Shown piece after piece: positions 7,097-16,300 of a stretch of 64,000 nucleotides of DNA. A program made the position numbers and the translations under genes. The stretch is from an uncultured Clostridia bacterium (GTDB lineage Bacteria > Bacillota > Clostridia > Oscillospirales > CAG-272): NCBI GenBank assembly GCA_947588825.1, contig CANPZU010000005.1, positions 1 through 64,000 of the forward strand, in the 5' to 3' direction. Every line of letters begins with the position of its first letter. The stretch's first letter is position 1. The notes under the pieces are model-generated. The model did no database searches, was not told the origin of the DNA, and worked only from the letters and a program-made list of their open reading frames with translations.

Positions 7097-7528
7097 TTAT
7101 TCCAGCAGGATCACGGTAATGGGGATATCGCACGTGGGCTTTTCACCGTTGAAAGAGACGGTGAAATAGCCGTCAGCCTGTCCGCTCACAAAGAGAGCGG
7201 CGTTTCCGGCATCCTCCAGCTCAACATCGGAGACGCTCTGCGAAATACCGACGACACCGTTCTGCTTGGCTTTCAATCCTTCGATTATCACGTTCTGACT
7301 GCTGCCGGACCATCCGTTTACCGTCAGGGTCTTTTCAAAATACTTGCTTCCGGCTCCTCCGGTCGGATTGATGTGGATGCGCCTGTTCTCCTCCTCCACA
7401 ACAGCATCAATATAGAGGTCTCCGCTGTCCGGCGTGAAATAGATACAGCCATCCTTAAACGGAGTGACTTCCATATCGATCCGGTTGCTCGGACCTCTGA
7501 AAAATCTAACAGTTTCCATATAGTTCAC
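7097..7528 (-). CDS. Small tail-fibre-region protein, paralogue B
   Basis: 143 residues. Its C-terminal domain (IEGLKAKQNGVVGISQSVS to CDIPITVILLE) is a clear paralogue of that in the downstream neighbour, while the N-terminal half differs (RFFRGPSNRIDMEVTPF). Swappable N-termini on a shared domain are common in fibre and baseplate accessory proteins. Start ATG with GGAGGTGAACTAT in front. Confidence 0.6.
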   Translation of the reverse strand: MNYMETVRFFRGPSNRIDMEVTPFKDGCIYFTPDSGDLYIDAVVEEENRRIHINPTGGAGSKYFEKTLTVNGWSGSSQNVIIEGLKAKQNGVVGISQSVSDVELEDAGNAALFVSGQADGYFTVSFNGEKPTCDIPITVILLE

Positions 7529-7591
7529 CTCCTGAAATAAAGGAGTGAGAGGAGCTTTCGCCCCTCTCCCCCGGATATGTCTACCGTTTGA

Positions 7592-8890
7592 TTAGAAGCT
7601 GCCCCAGGTCAGGGACTTCTCCAGCTGCTCATCCGTATACTTCTTAGCACCCTTGATCGTTTCCTCTTCACCGGAAGCGCCCTCACCAATGAGCTCGGTC
7701 TTCAGAGCGGTGTCATTGGTATCGGCATAGGTCTTGGCCTCGGTCACGCCGGCCTTGATGGTGGTGGCGTTCACACTCTCGTCCTCACCGATCAGATCGG
7801 TCTTGACCTTCGCATCCTTGCTGTCCACATCGGCGGTCTTGGCATACTCGCTCAGATCCACCACGCCGGACAGGGAATCCCACTTATACTCAGCCTCATC
7901 GCTGCCGACATTGACGCAGACAACGTTAGTACCGGCAGGATAGTGCTTGCCAGCGCCCTCCACGAAGGTAGCGTCAGTATCGAAGTCGGCGGTCATGTTG
8001 TAAACCTTACCAAGCTGACTCTCACCTGGAGTACCGAGATCCTCAACACTGGCCTTATTGCCGGACGGAGTATAGACAGAGCCGATCTTAGCGGCGATCT
8101 GCTCATCGGTGTAGTCCTTGACTTCCTTCGCAGCGCCCTTGATGGTCTCAGCGGTGATGCCCTCGCCCTCGCCAACGAGAGCGGTCTTCAGTTCGGCGTC
8201 CTTCAGATCGGCGTACTTCTTGGCAGCCTTAATGGTATCTTCCTCGCCGGTAGTGCTCTCCTGACCGATGATCTCAGTCTTGGCAGCCGCGATCTGATCG
8301 GCAACGGAAGTCTCGCCAACCTTGGTCTTGAGATCGTTGACGTCCTTCACGAGACCGCTTTCAGCATCGCCAACAGCAGTCTCCAGCTTGCCAACGCGAC
8401 CACTCAGAGTGCTTTCCTCACCGGAGATCTCTTCCAACTTGGTGGTGATGTAGGCAACAACGGTCTCACTCTCGCCCAGGTCGCCGATCTTCGCATCCAG
8501 AGCATCGCCGTCAATAAACGCCTTGCTCACGCTCAGAGTCAGCGTGCGGGAGGCTTCGTCGTAGGAGAAGCTGAAATCAGAAGCGCCGGCTCCGTCAACA
8601 GCGCCATTGGTCGCGCCGGTATCGGGATTGATCTGCTTCCACTCGCTGCCGTTGTATTTGGCAAGGCAGTTGATGTCCTTCACATAGTAGAGAGCGGTCT
8701 GGCTGGGAGAAGTGATTTCCTCAAGAGCGGAAATATTTTCAACCTCTTGGAAATCGCCGATCCGGATGCGGTCGCTGCCGCTGATATCCAGATATAGAGC
8801 ACGCTCATCTGTGGTTACATAAATAGTACCTTCAACGTGTTCGGCGGGCAGATTGGTAAGCAAACCCTTCTTAAAAGCAACGTTAGCCAT
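7592..8890 (-). CDS. Repetitive tail fibre protein
   Basis: 432 residues. The N-terminal segment (MANVAFKKGL; GTIYVTTDERALYLDI) is a domain also seen at the start of the next fibre gene and many Firmicute fibre proteins. The rest is helical and built of imperfect repeats with the pattern L-I-G-E...EETIKGAKKYTDEQL, at least four copies, forming a probable trimeric coiled-coil shaft. There is no enzyme motif. It ends 60 bases before the next gene. Confidence 0.7.
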   Translation of the reverse strand: MANVAFKKGLLTNLPAEHVEGTIYVTTDERALYLDISGSDRIRIGDFQEVENISALEEITSPSQTALYYVKDINCLAKYNGSEWKQINPDTGATNGAVDGAGASDFSFSYDEASRTLTLSVSKAFIDGDALDAKIGDLGESETVVAYITTKLEEISGEESTLSGRVGKLETAVGDAESGLVKDVNDLKTKVGETSVADQIAAAKTEIIGQESTTGEEDTIKAAKKYADLKDAELKTALVGEGEGITAETIKGAAKEVKDYTDEQIAAKIGSVYTPSGNKASVEDLGTPGESQLGKVYNMTADFDTDATFVEGAGKHYPAGTNVVCVNVGSDEAEYKWDSLSGVVDLSEYAKTADVDSKDAKVKTDLIGEDESVNATTIKAGVTEAKTYADTNDTALKTELIGEGASGEEETIKGAKKYTDEQLEKSLTWGSF

Positions 8891-8955
8891 TTTGATATTC
8901 CTCCTAATTTAAAATAAGGCCCGCAGTTTCCCACTGCGGGCCGTTGAAAATAAAA

Positions 8956-10458
8956 TTACATCTCTTCCCAGATGAGATTACTGGAGTTGTCCTTGCCAAG
9001 GCTCTGCTTGAGGCTGTTATGGCACTGCTCATTGGTCAGATTGATCCGCACCGTCTCAGAGCCGACACACTCGGCATCCTTGTACCATTCGATGGTGTGA
9101 TACCAGCCGACGCACAGACCGGCCTCGGACTGATCGCCATAGTAAGTCCAGATATCGCCCTCGGACCACTTCGCGGCGGGGAACCAGCAGATATCGTATT
9201 TCCGACCGTACTTGTCAACGCCGGAGCTGGGTCCGTCAAAGTTCTCAAGAGGCTCGTTGGTGATAGTCTCCTGATTGCTCTCCTTGAACCCGGTCACATC
9301 GTCACTGGGCGCATAGGCGATCACGCCGAAGTAGTAGCAGTCATTGTCGCGGCCCTCGGCGGTGCCGGAGGGCTTGACAAAGGGAGCGCCCTTGGGGAAC
9401 ATGACACGGATTTCCTTGCCGTTCATATCCACACGGCAACCGGGCAGCAGACCGGTCACATCGTACTTAGTGGCGTCATAGAATACCTTTGCCTTATCCT
9501 CAGATGCGGTGATATCGGCAATAACGGCGATTTCACTGGTCTCATCGCCGTTCTTGGCACCGGCAGCCATACGAGCACGGTTATTATAGGTGATCCGATC
9601 CTGATACACATTGATGAAAGAACCGTCCTTAATGGTACTGCCATCGCGCTTCGCGGCGTAGATCTGAGCGGACGGAGTAGGTCTGCCGTTGGCCTCAGCG
9701 CCGTCGTTGACGCCGACATAGCTCTCCAGACTGTCCTCAGTCCTGCGGTACCAGGTGCCTCCGCCGGTGGCGTCGTTCGCAATCAGAGCTTCGCCCTTTT
9801 CCGTCTTGATGGAGCTGGTAACAAAGTTGGAAGTATCCACAATACCCTTGACAGCGATATAAATGTGGGTGGTCTCCTCGTCGTTCAGCTCAATATCGAG
9901 ATACGGATCGCCGACCTCAGCGCCCTCATAGGGAACGTTTTTCTCCTCGACAACCTTCAGACTGCCGCTCTTGATGACCAGATCCTTCGGGATATTGATC
10001 TCCACATCAGAATAGGTCACACTGTCACCGATGGTGCATTTCAGGCGGTACACAGCAGCAAAGCCCTCAGCGCCCTCTTCCTTCTTTTCGATCTCGTACT
10101 TGGGTACGTCGGTCTTCCCGACAAACAGACCGTCGCTCTTAACCTCGATAGTGTTGTTTGCCTTTTCGGAGACGCCGACCTTCAGCGTCTTGCCGTGGTC
10201 AACATCACCGATCACGATGGTGCCGTCAACGGCAGTCAAACCGATGACACTACCCTTCACAAGGTCATCCAGACGTTTCTTGTCCTCAGCGGACAGCAGG
10301 CCGGCGGCTTCCTGAGTCGCGGCCTTGCCGGTACCAAACAGCTGATCGCCCTTATAGAGCGCCTGTTCGTCGGTCAGCCAGTACAGAGTATTCGGGTCCT
10401 TCGGTTGAATCGCCTCATACTGGACTTTGGTACCGGACTTAAAGATCACGTTAGCCAA
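8956..10458 (-). CDS. Tail fibre / baseplate protein
   Basis: 500 residues from a TTG start preceded by AAAGGAGAGGG. The start is supported by the sequence after it (ANVIFKSGTKVQYEA), which aligns with the start of the downstream fibre gene (MANVAFKKG). A longer reading would overlap the upstream gene. It contains LYWLTDEQALYKGDQLFGTG, then beta-rich repeats and a C-terminal GRKYDICWFPAAKW segment. Probably a virion fibre. Its shared N-terminal module with the neighbour suggests a common docking site on the baseplate. Confidence 0.7.
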   Translation of the reverse strand: MANVIFKSGTKVQYEAIQPKDPNTLYWLTDEQALYKGDQLFGTGKAATQEAAGLLSAEDKKRLDDLVKGSVIGLTAVDGTIVIGDVDHGKTLKVGVSEKANNTIEVKSDGLFVGKTDVPKYEIEKKEEGAEGFAAVYRLKCTIGDSVTYSDVEINIPKDLVIKSGSLKVVEEKNVPYEGAEVGDPYLDIELNDEETTHIYIAVKGIVDTSNFVTSSIKTEKGEALIANDATGGGTWYRRTEDSLESYVGVNDGAEANGRPTPSAQIYAAKRDGSTIKDGSFINVYQDRITYNNRARMAAGAKNGDETSEIAVIADITASEDKAKVFYDATKYDVTGLLPGCRVDMNGKEIRVMFPKGAPFVKPSGTAEGRDNDCYYFGVIAYAPSDDVTGFKESNQETITNEPLENFDGPSSGVDKYGRKYDICWFPAAKWSEGDIWTYYGDQSEAGLCVGWYHTIEWYKDAECVGSETVRINLTNEQCHNSLKQSLGKDNSSNLIWEEM

Positions 10459-10498
10459 AATAACCCTCTCCTTTCCATATTTTTTGGGTGTTGTGATA

Positions 10499-10852
10499 TT
10501 ACATACCTGGGTCCATAGGTTCCCAGACGTAATCGGAAGTACCTTCCTCATCCATACCGGACCACTCATCACTCGGATTCAGGTCAACGGGATCAGGTAC
10601 CTCACCGGCACCGTCCTCAATGGTAAAGGTGAGAATCTTATGCTCGTCGATATGCGGAACATATACCTTGCCGTTATCACCGACGACCTTGCCAACATTC
10701 TTGGTGGTTCCGTCGCTGAATTTGATTTCCAGATCTCCGTCATCGGTGATAGAAACGGAGTCGATAGACTTACCGGTTGTTCCGCCGCCTCCGCCGCCGC
10801 TTCCGTCTCCGCCAAGTTCTTCCAGGGCAACAGCCCAGCTAAGATCAGCCAT
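10499..10852 (-). CDS. Small Gly-rich tail protein
   Basis: 117 residues: a short helix, a Gly-run linker (GGDGSGGGGGG), then a beta-strand module of the type SVSITDDGDLEIKFSDG that is common in phage fibre and neck proteins. The acidic C-terminus ends DYVWEPMDPGM. Likely a fibre connector. ATG start, GGAGG upstream. Confidence 0.6.
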   Translation of the reverse strand: MADLSWAVALEELGGDGSGGGGGGTTGKSIDSVSITDDGDLEIKFSDGTTKNVGKVVGDNGKVYVPHIDEHKILTFTIEDGAGEVPDPVDLNPSDEWSGMDEEGTSDYVWEPMDPGM

Positions 10853-10867
10853 CGTCTGCGCCTCCTC

Positions 10868-11158
10868 TCAATACATATAGTAGATCTTCACATCGACAGC
10901 ATCGGAAAATTCCAATGAGGAAATGTCGATTTGATTCATTCCCAGCTCAAATGTGCCGGTATAAAGCGGGATTTCCTTCCCGTTGATTTTGATAACGGTA
11001 CCTGCCGGAGCAGAGATACCGAACTTCTTCAGGATCAGCTTTCCGAAGTTGAGTATGCTGTTGGGATTGTCTTCAATCTCCTTCTCCTTAAAGATATCCA
11101 GCATATTGACATTCGGCGTCACTGTCCCGTTGAAGCTGCCTAAATATGCCTGAGACAT
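10868..11158 (-). CDS. Hypothetical tail-region protein (96 aa)
   Basis: 96 residues, mixed alpha/beta, with no recognised family (MSQAYLGSFNGTVTP; VIKINGKEIPLYTG). It sits within the baseplate and fibre cluster with a good Shine-Dalgarno (AAAGGAG), 15 bases from its neighbours on each side, and is probably a small virion or assembly protein. Confidence 0.55.
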   Translation of the reverse strand: MSQAYLGSFNGTVTPNVNMLDIFKEKEIEDNPNSILNFGKLILKKFGISAPAGTVIKINGKEIPLYTGTFELGMNQIDISSLEFSDAVDVKIYYMY

Positions 11159-11174
11159 AGCCTATCTCCTTTCT

Positions 11175-12113
11175 TCACACGTCGATGAGCCACACATAAT
11201 CCAGCTCATCCAGCGTCATATCATCCATTTCACTCAACATCTTATCGTCCACCTCATACAGCAGCCGGTACCGTTTCAGTCCCATGTTCAATTCGGATAC
11301 TGCGAGATACATGGCGTCGTCCTCCGGATACAACACCTTAACCAGTGTACCCGTGACTTCTTGCAGCATGGTAAGGATAGACTCCGCCATTTCAAATTTC
11401 TGCGCCGATATCATGGTAACCTCGGCATCCACCGTCAGCCCAGGATACCACCGCCCAAGGGAATGACGAATCTCTGTTCCCAGTACAATTGCTTCCAGCA
11501 TCACGGCGCAGCTCGCACCGGATGTAAGCCTGTAGAAAATATCCGGCAGCTTGGCGTCCAGAATCATGGATGGGTCTGCGCTGATATAATCAAGCTGGTT
11601 AACCTGTAGTACCTCTGCATTCGGAATGACCGGCAGTGCGACGGAGAGGAGATCACGCTTGAACGTATCCGTAACCACAGCATCTGCGATCATTGGGAAG
11701 TTAGCGATACCTGTGGACTTCGCCATCTGCGTCCGCAGCGGTTCCACGGCCATGATAATGCCGCTCTCTGCCTCGATCAAAGCCGAAGCCAGCAGCTTCA
11801 CATCGTTGTTATTGAGAATGATGGGGTCATTTTGCGGATAGATCAGGTCGTGAGACTCGATCTTAACAGATGCATCCAGCTCCGTGTAGATTCCAAGCTT
11901 TTCTTTACACAGCTTCATCATTTCGTCGATATGCGCTCCAAGCTCAATGCCCATCTGTGCAGCTGCGAATTTCTGAAGAATATATCCGTTGAGCGCCGCT
12001 TCAAGGATCAACGCACTTTTGACAGTCAGACCCTCGTGATAGGGGATGGAATAGACGATCAGGTCGCACATGGTCAGATAATGCTTCAGATAGATATCAA
12101 ACTCTTTCGCCAT
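11175..12113 (-). CDS. Hypothetical tail-region protein (312 aa)
   Basis: 312 residues, mostly helical, with an acidic tail (DDKMLSEMDDMTLDELD). I do not recognise a family. No signal peptide or membrane segment is seen. Placement between the baseplate module and the fibre genes, and co-orientation, suggest a structural or assembly role. Confidence 0.55.
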   Translation of the reverse strand: MAKEFDIYLKHYLTMCDLIVYSIPYHEGLTVKSALILEAALNGYILQKFAAAQMGIELGAHIDEMMKLCKEKLGIYTELDASVKIESHDLIYPQNDPIILNNNDVKLLASALIEAESGIIMAVEPLRTQMAKSTGIANFPMIADAVVTDTFKRDLLSVALPVIPNAEVLQVNQLDYISADPSMILDAKLPDIFYRLTSGASCAVMLEAIVLGTEIRHSLGRWYPGLTVDAEVTMISAQKFEMAESILTMLQEVTGTLVKVLYPEDDAMYLAVSELNMGLKRYRLLYEVDDKMLSEMDDMTLDELDYVWLIDV

Positions 12114-12131
12114 ACTCCATCACCTCTTTCC

Positions 12132-12533
12132 TTAGCTCGGATTCTGCACAGACAGATTCAGATAGTCTCTCTTGATCGTCATAATCGTTGCCGTCTCCAC
12201 GCTTCTTGGCGTAGACAGCGGACCGTACTGCAGCAGATTACCGTCGTTCTTAGCGTCATAGATAACGAAGTGAGTTACAGTGCCCCAGCTGGCCGTAGAC
12301 TCGTTGAAGTCGATATTATTCTTGTTGGTGACAACGCCGGCTGTAGGCTCATTGAGGTCGGTAAGCTGTACACGGGAATACCCGGCGCTGCCAGACGGCT
12401 CGTTCACATTATCACCGTTAATGGTAGGAGCGGAGGTGCTCAAACCGATCCAGAGCTCCGTCGGCAGAGGAACATCGGTCTTGCTCTTGTAGACATTGCC
12501 CGCAACGAGATTCAGAAAATACGTAGTGTTCAT
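12132..12533 (-). CDS. Tail fibre-like protein
   Basis: 133 residues from the ATG that has AAGGAGG five bases upstream. A longer in-frame start lies inside the terminator and is unlikely. The pattern ELWIGLSTSAPTINGDNV, then PSGSAGYSRVQL, is shared by a widespread family of small phage tail or fibre proteins. It lies just after an intrinsic terminator, so it may need its own promoter or read-through. Confidence 0.6.
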   Translation of the reverse strand: MNTTYFLNLVAGNVYKSKTDVPLPTELWIGLSTSAPTINGDNVNEPSGSAGYSRVQLTDLNEPTAGVVTNKNNIDFNESTASWGTVTHFVIYDAKNDGNLLQYGPLSTPRSVETATIMTIKRDYLNLSVQNPS

Positions 12534-12550
12534 AATATCCTCCTTACATA

Positions 12551-12580
12551 ACAAAAGCAGGAAGGTCACCCTTCCTGCTT
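12551..12580 (-). terminator. Intrinsic terminator in the tail operon
   Basis: Perfect 10-bp stem AGCAGGAAGG / CCTTCCTGCT with a 4-base loop, followed on the minus strand by TTTGTT. It separates the baseplate genes from the fibre genes and probably lowers the dose of fibre transcripts. Confidence 0.75.
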
Positions 12581-12615
12581 GGTTTGATATTTAACTTTAA
12601 TATCTTGATAGCGTT

Positions 12616-13002
12616 TTACCGAATAGAATCACGATCAATATTGTTGGTAATGTACATAATCCCCTGATCCGGTATCTCCACATCGCCGCTGTCCGCCTGG
12701 ATGGTGATCTGATAGATATATTTTCCTTCCAGATCAACTGTGTCAGACGCTTCCAACTCTACATACAGAATATTGGGCACCGGCTCCTCATCGGGCCTTG
12801 TGTTATTTTGAATCGTCATGTTTTTAAGCACTTTTGGCTTTGTGTGCTTATTGTTGTAGCTCACAATAGCGAATTTCGCAGTACAAAACGACAGATCAAA
12901 TGGGTGCTTTCCCTGGTAATAGTAGGTATGGAACATCAGCTTTTGGGTCGCTCCGCCGACAAAATTGATCGTCGGCAGTGTATAGGTACACGGAGCGTTC
13001 AT
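12616..13002 (-). CDS. BppU-like baseplate upper protein
   Basis: 128 residues. The pattern near the start (KLMFHTYYYQGKHPFDLS), NNKHTKPKVLKNMTIQNN and GKYIYQITIQA resembles the N-terminal domain of BppU-type baseplate proteins, which dock receptor-binding proteins to the distal tail. The protein is short, without the usual coiled coil, so fibres may be attached by separate polypeptides here. ATG with AGGAGTGAT upstream. Confidence 0.6.
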   Translation of the reverse strand: MNAPCTYTLPTINFVGGATQKLMFHTYYYQGKHPFDLSFCTAKFAIVSYNNKHTKPKVLKNMTIQNNTRPDEEPVPNILYVELEASDTVDLEGKYIYQITIQADSGDVEIPDQGIMYITNNIDRDSIR

Positions 13003-13008
13003 CTGTCA

Positions 13009-13380
13009 TCACTCCTTATCAAAAATGATGATATCCTCCAATGCCTCCAGTGCGCTGGCAGAAAGCTTGATCTGATCGGTATAATCACTCAAATCGACAG
13101 TAGGCAGTTCAATACTATCATCGTCCTGTTCCATATAATCCTGAATCGCCTTTTGGCACTTGATAGCATCTTCATCACTCTTAAATTGATAAATACCGTT
13201 TTGAGTTTGTTCACCGCAAAACTCTTCAACAATTGTAAGCTCTGCCTGCTGGATAACATCAAATGATTCCTTTAATTTCTTTTTCAGCTCTGTCAATGCG
13301 CGTGCTTTCTTAAATGGCAACACAATTTTGGAAAGCCCGCAAATTGCACCATAAGCATCAATGATTTTCTGTAAATTCAT
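13009..13380 (-). CDS. DUF1617-like tail protein
   Basis: 123 residues, helical N-terminal half, acidic C-terminal half. Length, position next to the tail endopeptidase and general pattern resemble DUF1617 proteins of Firmicute siphoviruses, whose role is unknown. The start ATG overlaps the stop of the 1,409-residue tail gene (ATGA), so translation is coupled. Confidence 0.5.
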   Translation of the reverse strand: MNLQKIIDAYGAICGLSKIVLPFKKARALTELKKKLKESFDVIQQAELTIVEEFCGEQTQNGIYQFKSDEDAIKCQKAIQDYMEQDDDSIELPTVDLSDYTDQIKLSASALEALEDIIIFDKE

Positions 13381-16300
13381 GCTCTGTCCTCCAATTGCTT
13401 GATCCTTCTCTCCTGTTGCCTGATTTTTGCCAGCAAGAGAGCAATAAACTCCTCGTAGCGGAGCATATAGATTTCTTCTCCTTCGTCGTTGGTATCCTTC
13501 ACAAAACCGCCGAACTCTTTGGAATTGACGCCTGCAGTATTCATGGCAGATTCCACCTGCTGAGAAATAAAACCGGTATGATATCTTCCGGATGTACCGT
13601 CGTTCAACTTGTATCTGACAGGTTTTACATGATCGATCAAATCAATGTATTTATCAGAAAGATCTTCAATGTTGTTCTTCAAATTGGCATCAGACGATTG
13701 GATCTCACCGGTACTTGCATAAACAGCATTCCACGGGTTATTTTTTGTACCAATGGTATAGCTGCTTCCTTGTGGGATCAAATTTGCACCACACGTAAAA
13801 GCGGCACCAGCTGTTGAACTTCCGATACCAAAAGAACCAGAAGACGACTTCACCCAGAAGTTACCGTCACACTCAACACGAAATCCGCCGGTACTTGTAA
13901 ATTCAATACCAGCACCATCCGCAGTTGCTCCAATCAATATTTTACCAACTACATATGTAGTCTGATTACCACGCCAGTCATACGTAACACCAAGCAGATC
14001 AACTTCGCCGCCAACTAACTTTGATGCTGCTACAGTACCGGCGAAAATCTTGTTTCCGTCAATATATGTGGTTCCGCTATAAGTCCATCCGCTAACTAAA
14101 GAAGAGGCGTCACCGGCTGTTTTTACCGCACCATCTGCTGTTTTTTTTGCCGCTACCGCAGCATCATTAGCCGCAGAAGCACTGTCTATCGCAGCCAATG
14201 CATCTTCAATTGCTTGATTAACCTTTTGTTGTGCGTCTTTATTAAAGTCATCAAACGAAATAGACCCTGTGAATGTACCACTGGTTGCTTTCATACTCCC
14301 ATCTTTTTTTACCCAAAATGGAGCACTAGCTGGAGTAGAATTGCCAGCCCAGAAAACATACTCACCATCACCATATCCACCACTAACACCGACATATTGC
14401 TTACTTCCGTTTGAAGAATACATATATCCATCTTTAATCGTAAGCCCACCAATCGTTCCATCTTTTGCGGTGATTGTTCCGCTGAACGATCCACTGGTAG
14501 CAGTAACCTTACCATTAAATGTACCATTAGTAGCACTCATTTCACCGTTTTTCTTTACCCAGAATGGTGCGCTTGTAGGACTGTCAGCACCAGCCCAAAA
14601 CGCATATGCGGAATAATGACTACTACTACTGTTGATTTCAATGTGATTCTGCCCACTTCCAGAATACAAATAGCCGTCTTTTATTGTAAGTCCTCCAATG
14701 GTGCCATCTTTTGCGGTAATAGTCCCAGTAAACGACCCGCTTGTAGCAGTAACTTTACCTTCAAAAGTACCGTTTGTAGCTTTAACAGTTCCATTTTTCA
14801 TCACATAAAACGGAGCTAAACTCGGAGTCTCAGAACCGGCCCAGAACGCATAATTGGAATTGTAAGTTGAACCACCATTGATAGCAACACGATTGCTGCT
14901 ACTGCCAGAATACAAGTAGCTGCTAGCAATGGTGAACCCACCGATCTCGCCACTCTCCGCAATCAGCTTCCCACGGAAGTAAGCGTTCCCGGTATCAATA
15001 TCGAGATAGAAGTTGGCATTCTGCGGCATTCCGTCGCTGTCTGTGATGATCCTTCCGTATCTGTCAATAAAGCCTGGTGTCACCGTAGTCCCACTCGTAC
15101 TGAAAAGCAGATTGTTTCCCGCAGCGATACCATACTCAGGATCGATAATGATGCGTCCGCTGTTGCTTTGGAATACCATCCTGGAGTTGTAGAGCCATAC
15201 ACCGGTCGCATCCACCTGGAACATCATGGTCCCAGTCCGATGACCCTGAGAATCAACCAATGGATTTTGCAGTACAAGGTTATTACCGATGATGAGCTTG
15301 CCCGCGATCAGCTCTGCGTTGACACCCCACTGCTCACCGGTCTCAGGACTGGCGAATAGGCCAATTGCCAACTTTGCCGACTGCCACCCGTCATCCGTCA
15401 TGGCGAGCATATTGTCTACGATCCTCAACTGATAGTTGGAATTGCCGCCCACCTGAATGCCGGCGCTGTTGATGAGGACGGTTTGGTCGGTCTTATTGAC
15501 GATGTTGTTGACCGCCGCATTGAGTTGCCCTTTCATAAATTCGTCCACATCTGTTGACATATCTGCCGACCGGTTATAAATGAATTTGCTGGCATCGAAC
15601 GACCGGCTGGATCTGCTCGTCTTTTTGATATCGTCGATCCACTTGGTCACACCGGTTTTCCGATAGTACCTATTCGAGAACAGGAGCTTGAAATCTCGGA
15701 TATCGTCAAAATCCAGCTCAACTCCGATCACCTTGGCCGTCATATTTCCCTCGCTGCCAAGATTCAGATGTACTCCTTTGCCAAGAGTCAGACTGTCTTT
15801 GAACGGCTCGAATTTCTCCTGATAAAGAAAATTGGCGCTATCAATATCAAACTCATAGGAGGGCCACGCACAGTCGTCCAGTGCTTCAACGCCGAACTCA
15901 TAGAGATCCATAGATACAGAATACCTCTGGAAATCGCTGGCTTCTGCGGTGAAGTAGGAGGACGCACCAGAAGTATAGAAACTAAGTCTCGTTCCCGTAT
16001 ACTCCTGTATCCCTTGGTCCACATGGAGAGACACGTCGCTGGATAGACTTGACAGAGATCCCGTCAGAGTCAGTAACCCGCTGCTGTAATATTTTCCGCC
16101 ATAGTTGGAATCTCCCAGGTAGACACTCAGCACATAGCTGCTGCCGGACCGCATATCCAGCGTCCCGCGCACAACATTCCCGCTGAAATTTCCACCAGGT
16201 ACAGTCAGCTCGCCGCCGGACATAAGATACATCGTGTTTCCCGATCTGCTGTCTGTCACCCGCGTAACAGCAGAGGAAGTAAAGGACACCGTACCGCTCA

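Noticed and set aside
8944..10518. 524-codon plus-strand frame opposite a fibre gene
   Set aside because: Shadow of a codon-biased structural gene; the minus frame has a ribosome site and a recognisable N-terminal module.
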